64,000 nt of DNA from Apostichopus japonicus (Eukaryota > Echinodermata > Holothuroidea > Aspidochirotida > Stichopodidae): positions 20,414,265-20,478,264 of the forward strand of contig NC_092573.1 of NCBI RefSeq assembly GCF_037975245.1. The letters run 5' to 3'. Shown here piece after piece: positions 25,167 through 37,043 of this stretch. A program made the position numbers and the translations under genes. The notes below the pieces were generated by a model, which did no database searches, had not been told where the DNA came from, and saw only the letters and a program-made list of their open reading frames with translations. Numbering within the stretch: the stretch's first letter is position 1; each line of letters starts with the position of its first letter.

Positions 25167-27254
25167 TGTGACTACGGCCAACAAATCTTCCTCCCTCCCC
25201 CTCCCGCCCGGAGGCGGAAACCGGGTCATGTGGTGTGGACGAGGTGGTATTTGTGTTTAATGACGATACATTTACCAGCCAAAGCTTATCCACGGTAGGA
25301 TCGTCTAAAATGATGGATATTAGGACAAACGTGTCAAAATACCCAATTCATTAAGACAAATGCCAAATGAGTTAATGACATCCACCGACCCCCACGCTCA
25401 TATTCCGAAAGGAAACACATTGCCATGAACAAAAAATGTATTTACTTCGCATATATCATTCACAAACAAAAAAAGGAGGTGGATAATTGTGTGGGGATGC
25501 GTTTAGACGCTTTGTGCATATACAAAAGCTTGGGTCATGAATATTGGAAAGTTGAGCCCATCGCTCTAAACTGACTGCGTCGCTGACGTCAGCCCGTCAT
25601 ATCAACATATCGTTGAATATTCAACGAGCCTGATTCTCAACGTATATGAAGAGTTACACCTTTTGTAGACTGTCAAACTACTACAGATTATCAATTCATG
25701 TCGATATTATACTATATTAATGTAATAGTATACTCGGTAAATATTGAAAATATACAGTAACACCCAACACACCAAAATAGTATTTCATATTCATACTTGT
25801 TTGATCCAGTATGAAAAGAGGATGTATACAATTTCCTCCCATATGGAGCATTTGAGTATTATCAGAAACGCATGGTTACTGAAATGATATCTTCGTTATA
25901 CATGACTCGATCGAAAGATATCCTAGCTGGTAGACAGATTGGACCCGTGTCCCGTGAGATTTGGAGCTTTTGGGTGGGGGTGGGTTTCCTGCATTGAATA
26001 TTGCTAATAAAGTCGCATATAGGAGGAGTCAAATAGCCTAGTGATAACGAGGCAAGGGGGGGGCGAAGGCATTCAACTGGGAGAGGGGGAGGGGGTTGGG
26101 GTGGATCAAGCTTCGAGGGGCCTCAGGGCATGTAACATATTTGAGAGGACCAACCACAAAGTTACCTCAAATCCTTCCGACGAAACGGGTCCTTTATACA
26201 TTCTGAGGCCACAGAGTCGAGTTTTTGACTGGGTTTTTCTGTTCAACGATAGGTGAAGTACTTAATTACAATTTTTTCCCCCTTCAATTTTCCAACAAAA
26301 AGGGACATTTTAATTACAAATATGAAAAAGGGGTAGCAACAATGTTTCCTACACATTTAAGACTGCTTTTGGGGTTTTCTCAAATCTGCATGGATACGTG
26401 TCCCTGTGCCCCCTCACCTCTCTTGTGTCCACCACACATGGCATGTTTAAACGATATCCGATTAGGTATATCTTGAATATGAGAAAGTTTGGCCAGAGTG
26501 AAAACGAATAGTCAAACAACCCAACTGCCCAAAATACTGTTGAAACTCTCAAGTGATATTTAAAAGAATAGGTTAATAAAGAAAAGGAAAACAATTGATT
26601 TTTTACGAGTTGTTTATTCGTCGTAATTTAATGCCTGTAATGCACTATTGGAACTGAAAAGAAAATAGGGAAGTCAAACCATAAAAAGGTCACAATGAAA
26701 ACGTCAAGAACACCCCGCAATCACTCATATCCAAACAGTTCTCTTTCCCCGTGTACATAATAATTCCGTGATTTCAGTATATTTCGCCTCTTCATATATA
26801 TATATAATCAATATGCATATTGATGAGTTCTCATTATTTACGAAATGAAACTAGTTCTACTTCTTGAAAATAATGAAGGTGAGACGAACAGATTATTACC
26901 CCCCTGAAAGACCCCCTTCCCAGATGTCGAACAGGGTCACAACAGTTATATTATATGTAGAGATCTTTCTATATATATATATATTTCTATATATATATAA
27001 CATGGATATCCCTTCATCAGAACCAACCCCTTCCAATAGGAGTTCCGCCGGATTCAAACGCGATTCCAGATTTCAACCGGTCATATAGTCAGGTGTGATA
27101 ATCGTCGCAAGCTCAATATACTTTTTTTGCATGGTTATGACCTTTGACCTTACCATCAAATTTATCTGGGAAGGGCAAAATGTTGGCCTCTTTGATATAG
27201 CTAATGATTGACCTTTGACCTCTTGAACATGACTCATCATGATGACAATGGGAG

Positions 27255-27500
27255 GACCCTCGAGGGTTTAAAGAGGGTTGGGAGGGAGAGGAGGGGAGGG
27301 AGGGATGGCAGGGAGGGATGGCAGGGAGGGATGGCAGGGGAGGTAGGGGAGGGGAGGTAGGGGAGGGAGGGGAGGGAGGGAAGGGATGGCAGGGGAGGGA
27401 GAGGAGGGGATAGAGTGGAGGGAGGGGAGGGAGGTGAGGGAGGGAGGGGAGGGAGGAGTGAGGGAGGGGAGGGGAGAGGGGGAGGGGAGAGGCGAAGGGG
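27255..27500. repeat. Polypurine GGGAGG tract
   Basis: About 245 bp almost entirely G and A (ggagggaggggagg, gggatggcaggg). The mirror-like polypurine sequence could form triplex or G-quadruplex structures. Confidence 0.88.
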
Positions 27501-28389
27501 CTTGGGGTCTTAAGGGAAAGGATGGAAGGGTACATTGATTACATAGGTAGAACCAGAAAGGGGTGGGGTGTGGAAAGGGGCCCTGTCGAGCAATGGTTGT
27601 CTGGCTGTCACGTGAAAAGATTGGTATGTAGTGATCACGTGTGGCATTTGTCTATATATGTTACCCCTCGTAGTTCATTTGAGTAAAACTATATACGCCC
27701 ATGTCTGTTCTTGTTTTAATATAATCGGCCCTCCGTAGATGGGAGCAGGTCGCAATCATATCTGAATTAAACATGAAGTTTGCTGTTCCAACATAATGAT
27801 GTTATAAGTAGAGCAGATTAGCGATGTCCATACAGAAAGAAAAACACATACGTATCAACTTTAAAATGTCAATGTTTATATACATTATCTGCTTACCTAC
27901 ACACACAAAAACCAATGCCATGTATCAACCTGGACGTTTTATAGGCCTAAACCACTAAGAATGTTATTATGGACAGTTTAACATGTATATGCATATAGCC
28001 TACACTGGTAGCCTACAGCATACGGCGAATACAGACTCTTATTTATAAGTTATAAGTTATTCCGAATACCAGGTAACGACTTGTTCGCATACAATCACTC
28101 AGTTTGATTCTATAGATTACCACAACTTAAATCGATAGAAAATCGTATACCGAACTGAGAGTATATGATCGTAATAATTACCTCCTTATGTCTATCCATG
28201 TATATAGCGCTTATTAGGCCTATGAAATATAACGTTAAAAACACATTCTCGATACAACATAACCATCTAAACATTATCTATCTAAATATATATTCTTTTT
28301 TTTTCCTTCTCCGTAAATGTATACGGCAAAAATAACTTGGCAATGCAGGCGAACGTTTTCATTTACGTAAAGAGTAAAATTTCTCTTAC

Positions 28390-28515
28390 CGGTGAGCCAG
28401 GTAGTTTGGTACTCTTAGTTGTAAAGTTGTTAGTTTCAGAGGTTCAGCCAGTACAATCCTAGCTCTACAGGTTCTAACACAACAGATCCTAAAACCATTG
28501 CATAAAATTTGCACA
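28390..28515 (-). promoter_or_regulatory. Candidate non-coding first exon of DUOXA (weak)
   Basis: A good donor (CCG|GTAAGAGAA, exon end at 28390) faces DUOXA, and a plausible acceptor (TTGTTCAG, exon start 25001) lies just upstream of the ATG. Together they could form a 3.4-kb leader intron. This is inference from splice-like motifs only. Confidence 0.15.
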
Positions 28516-31500
28516 GCTCTTTTACCACCCTCTATAGAAAGTTACCCAACCGCAAAAGAGTTCAACACAAATTGTTGCAACAGTGACGTAGGCAGAAGGA
28601 AATCCGTCAATACGACCTCGATTGGTCCCTTTTTTTCTTTTTCTTTTTTGCTTCTTCTTTTATGATGTGAAATAAACTTCATGTATAAACAGTTTGGGGG
28701 AAAACCACCTCCTGAAATTAAGCAGAAGAATGGTTCTTTTATCTTGAAGGGACTGGATTTTACGTTATCATATTGCAAACAGCTACGTCATGGCCAAACT
28801 CTTCTCACGTTTACGATAATAATAGCATGGGGTGTAAGCTCCTCCCCTAAACTTGTTGCTTAACGGGCGGTAGAATTTATCTCAAGTAGGCTATGCTGTG
28901 CGCGTAGACTATGTTCTAGTACCGATCCTCTTTGTTTGTTGTATAATGCAAAAGATCTTCTCTTACGTACGTTTGTCGAAGTTTAGTTATAAAAGACTAT
29001 ACGCGATGAACTAAACACTCAAGTACTATTTTAGGGTTTCCAAACAGGTTCCAAGGTTGTATGCTTCCCATGCATGTAAACTCGTTGAACAAACTTCAAA
29101 ATGTACATGAACTCCAGGGAATGGAAGCAGCAATATAGCAACGTTATGCCTCCACCTGAAGTTGTAAAGCTATTTTTCGGATGGGGGAGGGGAGGGAGGG
29201 GGGGAGGGGGAGGGGCGGGGAGTGAGTTCACGTTCATTGGCTGGGATGAAAGAGTAACATCAGTGGGTGTGGTTCACCAGCTCAGGCGACAAAGACCTTG
29301 TTCTTCTTTCCCGTAGCGATTTCAAGCCCAGAAATGTATGTTAGAAAAAATGATTGCTCTTAAATATTATTTGGAATATGGACTCCCTCTTGTTCGTACT
29401 TCTTTTGTTTGAAAAGAGATGATGCTGGGGAAAGGAGGGAGGAGAGGGGAGGGAAGGTAAGGGATATATCCGTATCCGTAAAGGATATGTCCACAGTGTA
29501 AATTGATAAATGGTTGATGTAAACATTTATGTTACTGCTGTTCAAGACAACACAACTTACATAACAATTTACAGAAAGGTTTTTTTTTCATTTAAGAAGA
29601 AAAAACAGCATAATTGGTGAGCCGTTTGGCGTTCTGTATGCGCGCTAAAAAAAAACGAATAGAGTGATGTTTTCAAATTGATCATGTTTTTTAACATCTA
29701 TCCCTTAAAGAATACTGCAGAACACTTAACAGATGTAACATATAACTGTTAACATTAGTCATATGTCAGTTAATGTCACTCCCATTATAAACATGGGATT
29801 ATGGATGTAAGTTTGTCAATATCATAAAAACCTCCTGGAGCCTTTTGGCGTCCCATAATTTTCTGGAACTCGTATTCTTACAAGCACGCAACTTCTTTGT
29901 AAAACGAAAGAGCAATAAGCAAAAAAGAAGAAATAACAAAATTCAAAAAAAAAAAAAAATTGAAATTAGTTAATGTGTTAATCAGATGGTTCTAATATGA
30001 AACTAGATAACCCGGAATTTAAAAAAACATGTTGAGGTTTTTTTTTTTAATATTATTAATTATGAATTAATGACTTAACCATCATTTTGTTATTATCTTA
30101 TAGCTAAAAATAAAATCGTACAATGTAGTACTTTCTATAGAGGTTATAAAATACAAGAATGATGACGAACATTATTTTGTTTTGAAAATATAATATTTTA
30201 ATTGCATCGCAATGTGAGTGAATCCAGGATTTTATGAAGGAGGGTGTGGCCCTAGGTCGTTAAAGCCGACATCCAAGAAGAGGGGGGGGGGGCGTCTGCT
30301 TGGTGTACCACCCCGAAAAATAAAAATATCAAATGGTGAGTTCTGAGCCATAGTTAGACTACTAATTAGGCCTAAAACGGCAGTTTCTGCTAATGAATTT
30401 TGGATTATTTTGTGAGGTTGAAAATGTTCGAAGGGCTCGGAGAAAGTTGTGGAGGAGATGGGAGCGGTAGGGGAAGGGGGAAGAGGAGTAAGCTTAGCCT
30501 AAAGACCAGCGAATAAAAGCACACCAAACAGAATAAAGCAAATACAGGAGTGAATCTAGACTTATTTTGTTCAAGTTAGGGAGTCCAAAGCTTTCTATAG
30601 TGAAAGGAGGGAGGAGGGGGGGGGGGGGGGAGAAGAGAACTGGCAGAATCGATTTTCTATAAAAACAACTCCTTTCTAACCGTTTTGGGGGAAGCCCTAC
30701 CGTCCCCTCTCCGACCCCGTGGCTAAGCCACTGGAAAGTATAAAGCCGCAACAACTCTTAAATAAAGATAAGATCATAAAGATCAGACAACGAGGTATAC
30801 GTTATAGATATTCTTATAACTGAAAAGTCACTTGAGATTAAGACTTCTTACAACTAAAACCAACAAGATCTTAAATGTTCCTTCATGACATATAACACAT
30901 GCGAGGAAAGTTGTTATGTGAGAATTTTATTTTAAGAAAATGAACAATGAAAAACTGACAGGTGACGAATTTAAACTAATTTGCGAAAGAGCAAAGAAAA
31001 TTCAACATTCCATCTGTGCATGAAATAATTGATCATCGTATTACTTTAATGAGATTATTTCTTGTGAGTAAACAGACAACGAACTAGATGAAATGCATCA
31101 GGTCATAAACTTGTCGTTTACAATATGTTGATTCTGAATTATTCGAACTATATTTTCTTTATTAAGTAACATATAGAAATATACAATAGATATTAAAATT
31201 TGAATTTCTACTGTTGCATGAACATCAATAAACATATATGCAACGTTATTTAAGACAGTCTTTGAATATAAATTTTGTCTTTTTACCATAGCTATAACTC
31301 TGAGTGGACACAAGGGGAATATCGAATAGGGGTGGGGCGGGGTGGGTCGGGCGGGCGGGCGGGCGGGGTGGGTGGGTGTTGTGGGTTTGGGTGAGGTGAA
31401 GGTGGTTAACGACCCAGTCATACTAAATGAGATTACGATAGTTAAATATTATGAGGACGTACTCACCTTTAGTTGTGAATATGATAAACAAAATAATGTA

Positions 31501-32135
31501 TGACAATCACCACTGGTTCCAAAAATATATTAAAATAATTATTGAATCGCACGTTGATCCATAGCTTCTTATTAGTGAATCGTACTATGGATGTTCTTTG
31601 TTTTACATGGTAAACGATGATGAATAATATTATATCCACGTGAAACTGGATCCACAATAAGCAATTTTTTTTATATTATTTATCCAAGTGAAATGTATTT
31701 GTCATTCTAAACTAAACGCTTAAAACATTGTCTAAACATGCCACAATGGTGTATGTGAGCTGATGCATGCAGCGGGAATATATATACTATTGATGTGAAG
31801 ATGTGACACATACCAGGCCTATAATATGTTGAAATCTCGATAGAACTGGTCACTGATTAATACCGTCAATAATATTCACACGAAATTACGTGTGAAAAGA
31901 GCGTGATTTTTGTTCTTTTTCAGACACGATATGAGATCGATAAAATAAACAGATGCTCTGCATCATACTGAGTTTGTCAAATTGATATAGTCTATTTAAT
32001 TCGTTTTGTTTCACCTTTCATCACTTATAATAAAAAAAAAAATGTACTTAGAATGGCCTTCATGTGGCAATTCTTCCCCTTCTCAAAGAGTAAATTACAT
32101 TTGACCATGAAACAAATTACAGCATTTTTCTATAC

Positions 32136-32137
32136 AG

Positions 32138-32191
<54 letters not shown>

Positions 32192-32260
32192 TTATGTATA
32201 AATATATATAAATATATATATATATTTATATTTATATATAAATATATATATATATAAGGA
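32136..32260. repeat. TA-rich microsatellite
   Basis: (TA)n followed by imperfect tatttatatttatg/ataaatatata units. Confidence 0.92.
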
Positions 32261-33672
32261 GTATTGTTTAGAAAATATATTTTATACAATACTCCTTATT
32301 TGTAAATTATATGAGTCATATCTTATTTCTGTGCGTTTTGCTAATAATATATATAGATATAGATATATGTTTAAGAGGTGTGTTGCTACTTTTTTTAACT
32401 GATATATTCGAATGGGAAAAATTTTAATATGGTTTTAGTGACCATCAGAAAGACCTCAGTTATTAATTGGCTAGTAAAAAGAGATATGAACTGTAGCTCT
32501 CGGGATTTGAATTAAAGCATGGGAGAGCTGTGTGTCAAAACCTCGGAGAGGTGAGGGTCCTGCGGGGGAGGGGTGAAACGGAGGGGGGGGGGGTTATTCT
32601 TCCTCTTTTGCAGCCGAATATAGGCCTATAAGCTAAAAGCTTCTTTAAAAATCAGAAACTAACCTCAGTAAATCAAGTCACAACCCCGTCCCAGCTCCAA
32701 TAAAATAGACAGAATTCACAGAAGAAATCTTCATGGTTACTGCCTTCATCCTTATATGTGGCTTCGAGAAATGAAGGTGATGGGGGCGGGGTGGGGTGGG
32801 TTGAGAGTCCTTATCGAAACTACCCATGATGCATGCAATGTGTTATTTCAAGATAGGGCTCGAGATTATAAAATGAAATCTTACATGTAATGACAATATC
32901 TCTAATTTAATTTACACCAGTCAGAACCCAATTCATCAGATCCAAGAAAGGGAAATTAGATATTGAAATTGCTATGATCATAGCAGATGATTCCATTTTC
33001 TGACTGTCCACGGCCAGACGCCTAAAAGGGACACCTCTGATTGGGGGTCCACGCAGGAGCAGAGCCCCTGCTCGGAGTTCAGGGGCGCAGCCACTGGAAA
33101 CTACACCTTTTTCAGATATTTCTTGTTAATCTTAGAGATATTAAATAACGAATACATGCAGATCTGATAGGGGGGTTACTGTGAAATTGCTTTATAATAT
33201 GTATCATATAGGGGGCCTGCACTCCATACTATCTGGTTAATAAAAGAAATTCTAAAGAGAGGAAGAGAATATACCCCTCCCCTCCCCTCCCGGCCCCGCC
33301 CTCCCATCTGCTGACCTCTATGAGAGAGTGAATTTGGATTATGTAGAGAGTGCAAATAACTGAACAACCCATCCTCGCTAAAGACATGAAAAGTTCTCTT
33401 CTACAACCCGTCGTACACGACTTATCCTCCACCTCTCTCTTTCTTCTCTCCCTCTCTATCTCGATTTGCTATAAGTACTCTGTTTTGTAATCATTTTAAT
33501 TATCAATATAATCGAAGCGTTGGTTAGCAGATATACATTTCTTCTTGATTTGGTTCGAAACATTCCTGTTTAATTAGTGATTGTTTGACCTGTAGGCTAT
33601 AGCGGTATCGAAATGTTAATGCTTTCGCTAGATTAAGGCTTACTAGTGGTCTGATGTATATCTATCGACAAA

Positions 33673-34012
33673 GGCGTAGGAACCGGGGGGCTGGGGGGCC
33701 AGCCCCCCCCTCCCAAGTGAAAAATATGAGGGCGGAAGTATCATTCCGCCCCCCGCTTCGCAAGTCAGAAAACCCCTTTTTCATTTCCAAATGAGAAAAA
33801 AATTCTCATTTGGAGCAACAAATTGCATCTAAGGCCAGGTGAAAATGCAAAATTATTTACAAAATGGAGTGGGTGTTGAAGTGTGCTATATTGCACCAAA
33901 TTGCATCTGAGGCCACCTGGAAATGCAAAAAAAAAATCAAATTAGACCCCTCCCCCAGGCCGGTCATCAGTCTTCAGCTCCCCCCCCCCCACTAAAAAGT
34001 ACCGTCCTACGC
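33673..34012 (+). mobile_element. GCGTAGG MITE, copy 1
   Basis: About 340 bp bounded by gcgtagga and tcctacgc. Internal landmarks are cggaagtatcattccgcc, the atttccaaatgag stem and gcaccaaattgcatctgagg. Non-coding. It is homologous to copies at 38180-38544 (reverse) and 61118-61368. Confidence 0.85.
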
Positions 34013-34493
34013 AACTGTCTATCGAGAAGAACAAAACTTTCGTCACAACCTCTACAAAAAGATGTCTCAGTTCAAATGGTTACACCACGTGACCACGGTG
34101 ACGTCAGTCAAAGTGCAATGACGACGTCAATGGTGAAGTGTATATTGCTACATGTACGGTAACGACAAAGATCGTTGTACCCATTGCTATAGGCCTATTA
34201 TCAGTTTTTGTAAACAATTCTTTCAATGTTGATGATTCGAGGAGATTCAGCATATATTTTCCTCTGAGCATATAAAAGCCCGTTCGACACAATGGGCTGC
34301 TGAAGACAAAAGAAATAGCTTGGTAACTGTTGATGTATACGGTCCGATGCGCAATTATTGTCCCGTTTGCGTTAGCAAATACCAAGGGGTGACGTTATTA
34401 TGAATTTGCGTAAGGCACAACAAGAAACACTAACCTATGACGCAGCTACTTTGAATAGAAAGTGCCCTTTTATTTATCGACAATAAATATCTA

Positions 34494-34567
<74 letters not shown>

Positions 34568-34573
34568 TATATA
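34494..34573. repeat. TA microsatellite
   Basis: (TA)n, about 35-40 units with one aaat interruption. Confidence 0.95.
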
Positions 34574-34976
34574 TCAACTTTGACAATCATAAACATTTCT
34601 ATTCCTCGATGTATTCATAAAACTATAGAGTTTCGAAAAATAATTTATAAACTATAAAATCCATCCATAGGAATCAAATCAGCTTACTGCTTACCATTTT
34701 TGTAACTATTACTTTTATGCAGAGTCAAACTTTTGGTAAGCCAGAAAGAATCGAACAATAAATGTTGACGATCTTTGCTATATGAACTATGCAATCCAGC
34801 CCCAATTTTGTGTTGAACCAGCACGATTTTAGTTTATTTGCAACAGTTCTTTTGTGCTATTACATGCGTGTGTTGTTGTTTGTTATCATATGTTACTGCA
34901 CAAGTTTGCACGATGGCGAGTCTGGTTTGCAATAAGATATGTTTGGTCCTGTATAATTGTTAATTGTTACCCTTAT

Positions 34977-35060
<84 letters not shown>
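34977..35060. repeat. TA microsatellite
   Basis: (TA)n with small interruptions, followed by a cataca/taataata stretch to 35140. Confidence 0.95.
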
Positions 35061-35061
<1 letters not shown>

Positions 35062-35339
35062 CCCAATAATATACATATACATATAATAATATACATTTAC
35101 ATATAATAATATACATATACATAATAATATCCATATACATATATCATGCAACCGCCTCCTCTCGCTCCTCCCCGCCCCTTCCCCCTCCTCAACAACCCCA
35201 ACCCGACCCCCTCTGTCATACATTACATTTCCTCGCATGAACACACGACTAAAAGCTAAATCAGTAAACCCCTGTGTCGACCACTGACCTTTCTAAAACA
35301 GTACGGAAGATTGTGAAACCTCATCTGTGACCAGATTTG

Positions 35340-35792
35340 TGGTACGAGTACAACAGCACGAATACGAATACAACAGCATGAGTATACGAGTACAACAGGA
35401 TGAGTTCGAGTACAACAGCATGAGTACGAGTACAACAGCATGAGTACGATTACAACAGCATGAGTACGAGTACAACAGCACGAATACGAATACAACAGCA
35501 TGAGTATACGAGTAAAACAGCATGAGTTCGAGTACAACAGCATGAGTACGAGTACAACAGCATGAGTTCGAGTACAACAGCGTGAGTACGAGTACAACAG
35601 GACGAATACGAATACAACAGCATGAGTATACGAGTACAACAGCATGAGTTCGGGTACAACAGCATGAGTATACGAGTACAACAGCATGAGTTCGAGTACA
35701 ACAGCATGAGTACGAGTACAATAGCATGAGTACGAGTACAACAGCATGCGTACGAGTACAATAGCAAGAGTACGAGTACAACAGCATGAGTA
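35340..35792. repeat. 20-bp minisatellite, over 20 copies
   Basis: The unit is close to tacaacagcatgagtacgag, with variants of 20-22 bp. All three minus-strand frames are open through it, because the unit contains no stop in that direction; these ORFs of up to 188 codons are not genes. Confidence 0.95.
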
Positions 35793-36399
35793 CAGACTCT
35801 GCATGGTATCAGATTGGAACACCTAAAAGTTACCTCCCCCTCTCCTACACTTCGTGTATCCATCCCCCCCCCCCCCCCTCCGGGCCCTCCCCATCGCTCT
35901 TCCGAGACGAAGAGCTCTTTTTATGGACATCTCCTATTCAACAACCTACTCCGCCGTTGCTTGGATGTAAAATATTATTTCACATTGGTAGACTGTGCTG
36001 TAATGTGTATTTCAATTTTGACTGCACGTATATGTATTTAAACACATACATGTGCATTTGAAAACTTTAACCGTATATATCCAGCCACATTACTATACTT
36101 TACGATATAAAAGTTTCATACAACGGATTGGTGTGTGTACTTTAAATAGCATTGATAATCCGTCTGCTTTTCTCGTTGACGACATGCACAACCGTTACCA
36201 TGGCAGCAAGTACTGGGGTTATCCTACTGAGGTATTTCTTATCACAACGATACTTTATTTTTTGATATATTCACTCAATGACGATTGCATTATATTATTT
36301 TTTTCTAAATGTATAATCTGCTTCCCATGCTCTCACCCCCATCAAATCACCCCCCCCTCCCCCACCTCACCTATGCTCCAACTCATCGCTGCTCCCTGC

Positions 36400-36979
36400 C
36401 CATATCGCTTCCTATCACCAGTACCTTTGATCCCGTGTTGGTGATTTGTCGGTGAATTCACGGAAAAGGGAGTTTGAACCTCTGATTAACTTGAAACCAG
36501 TTCCTGCCTGGATACATTCAAACAAGCGGAACTACTTTTTCATATCGCGGAGGAGGACAGTCTATAGGCTGCATGCATGTGCGACGGCCTCTTCAGTTAA
36601 GATTAGTATAGGATTGTGCTTTATGAAGAAGCCCATCCAAGCATGACTGCTTTGAGGTTGTCCTGAATAGGCGTGACCTAACCCTTTTGCTAACTCACAA
36701 TCTGCAACCAAGGCCTATCAATTGAGGAAGTCCTATATGATAAGTTGGCTGGGTGAATTGTATGGCCAACTACACAGTTTAGGTGTAGACCAGATCCGCA
36801 GACCTGAGATCTCGCTTGACAATTTTTTTTCACAGCTAACTTTGTGAAAAGCGAGAACTTTTCGCCGTTGATCATTGCAAAATTCATCGACAGAATTTTT
36901 TAATTTGCATCTGTGAAAATACAACGAAACAAAGAGCAGATTTTGCCGGTGAAGGTGCAAGGAAAACAAAGCTAAAACC
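36400..36979 (+). promoter_or_regulatory. DUOX: DUOX upstream and 5' leader
   Basis: About 580 bp before the DUOX ATG, not obviously repetitive. Just before the ATG lies an A-rich leader (caaggaaaacaaagctaaaa). The transcription start is not identifiable by eye. Confidence 0.4.
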
Positions 36980-37043
36980 ATGGCTGGTTGGCATAGAGTT
37001 GTTGTGACTCTGTTAGTGGTTTGTACTTTCGCAATAAAACAAG
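36980..37043 (+). CDS. DUOX: DUOX exon 1, signal peptide
   Basis: It encodes 21 residues, [20 protein letters not shown] plus one more: a basic n-region and a hydrophobic core, then a phase-1 donor (caag|gttagt). The start context aaaaccATGG is favourable. The exon is too short to be found as an ORF. No other reading supplies a secretion signal before the mucin-like exon 2. Confidence 0.85.

Larger units (their letters stand above)
24953..36979. promoter_or_regulatory. Intergenic region between divergent DUOXA and DUOX
   Basis: It separates the two start codons and must hold the leaders and promoters of both genes. It contains TA microsatellites, purine-rich tracts, one GCGTAGG MITE and a 20-bp minisatellite. 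No clear TATA/initiator pair could be assigned. Shared regulation is inferred from the head-to-head layout, as in vertebrate DUOX/DUOXA pairs. Confidence 0.5.

Noticed and set aside
27113-27535. 140-codon Pro/Leu/Ser ORF on minus strand
   Set aside because: Translation of the polypurine GGGAGG tract.
35256-35863. Three overlapping minus-strand ORFs of 137-188 codons
   Set aside because: Product of a stop-free 20-bp tandem repeat readable in all frames.
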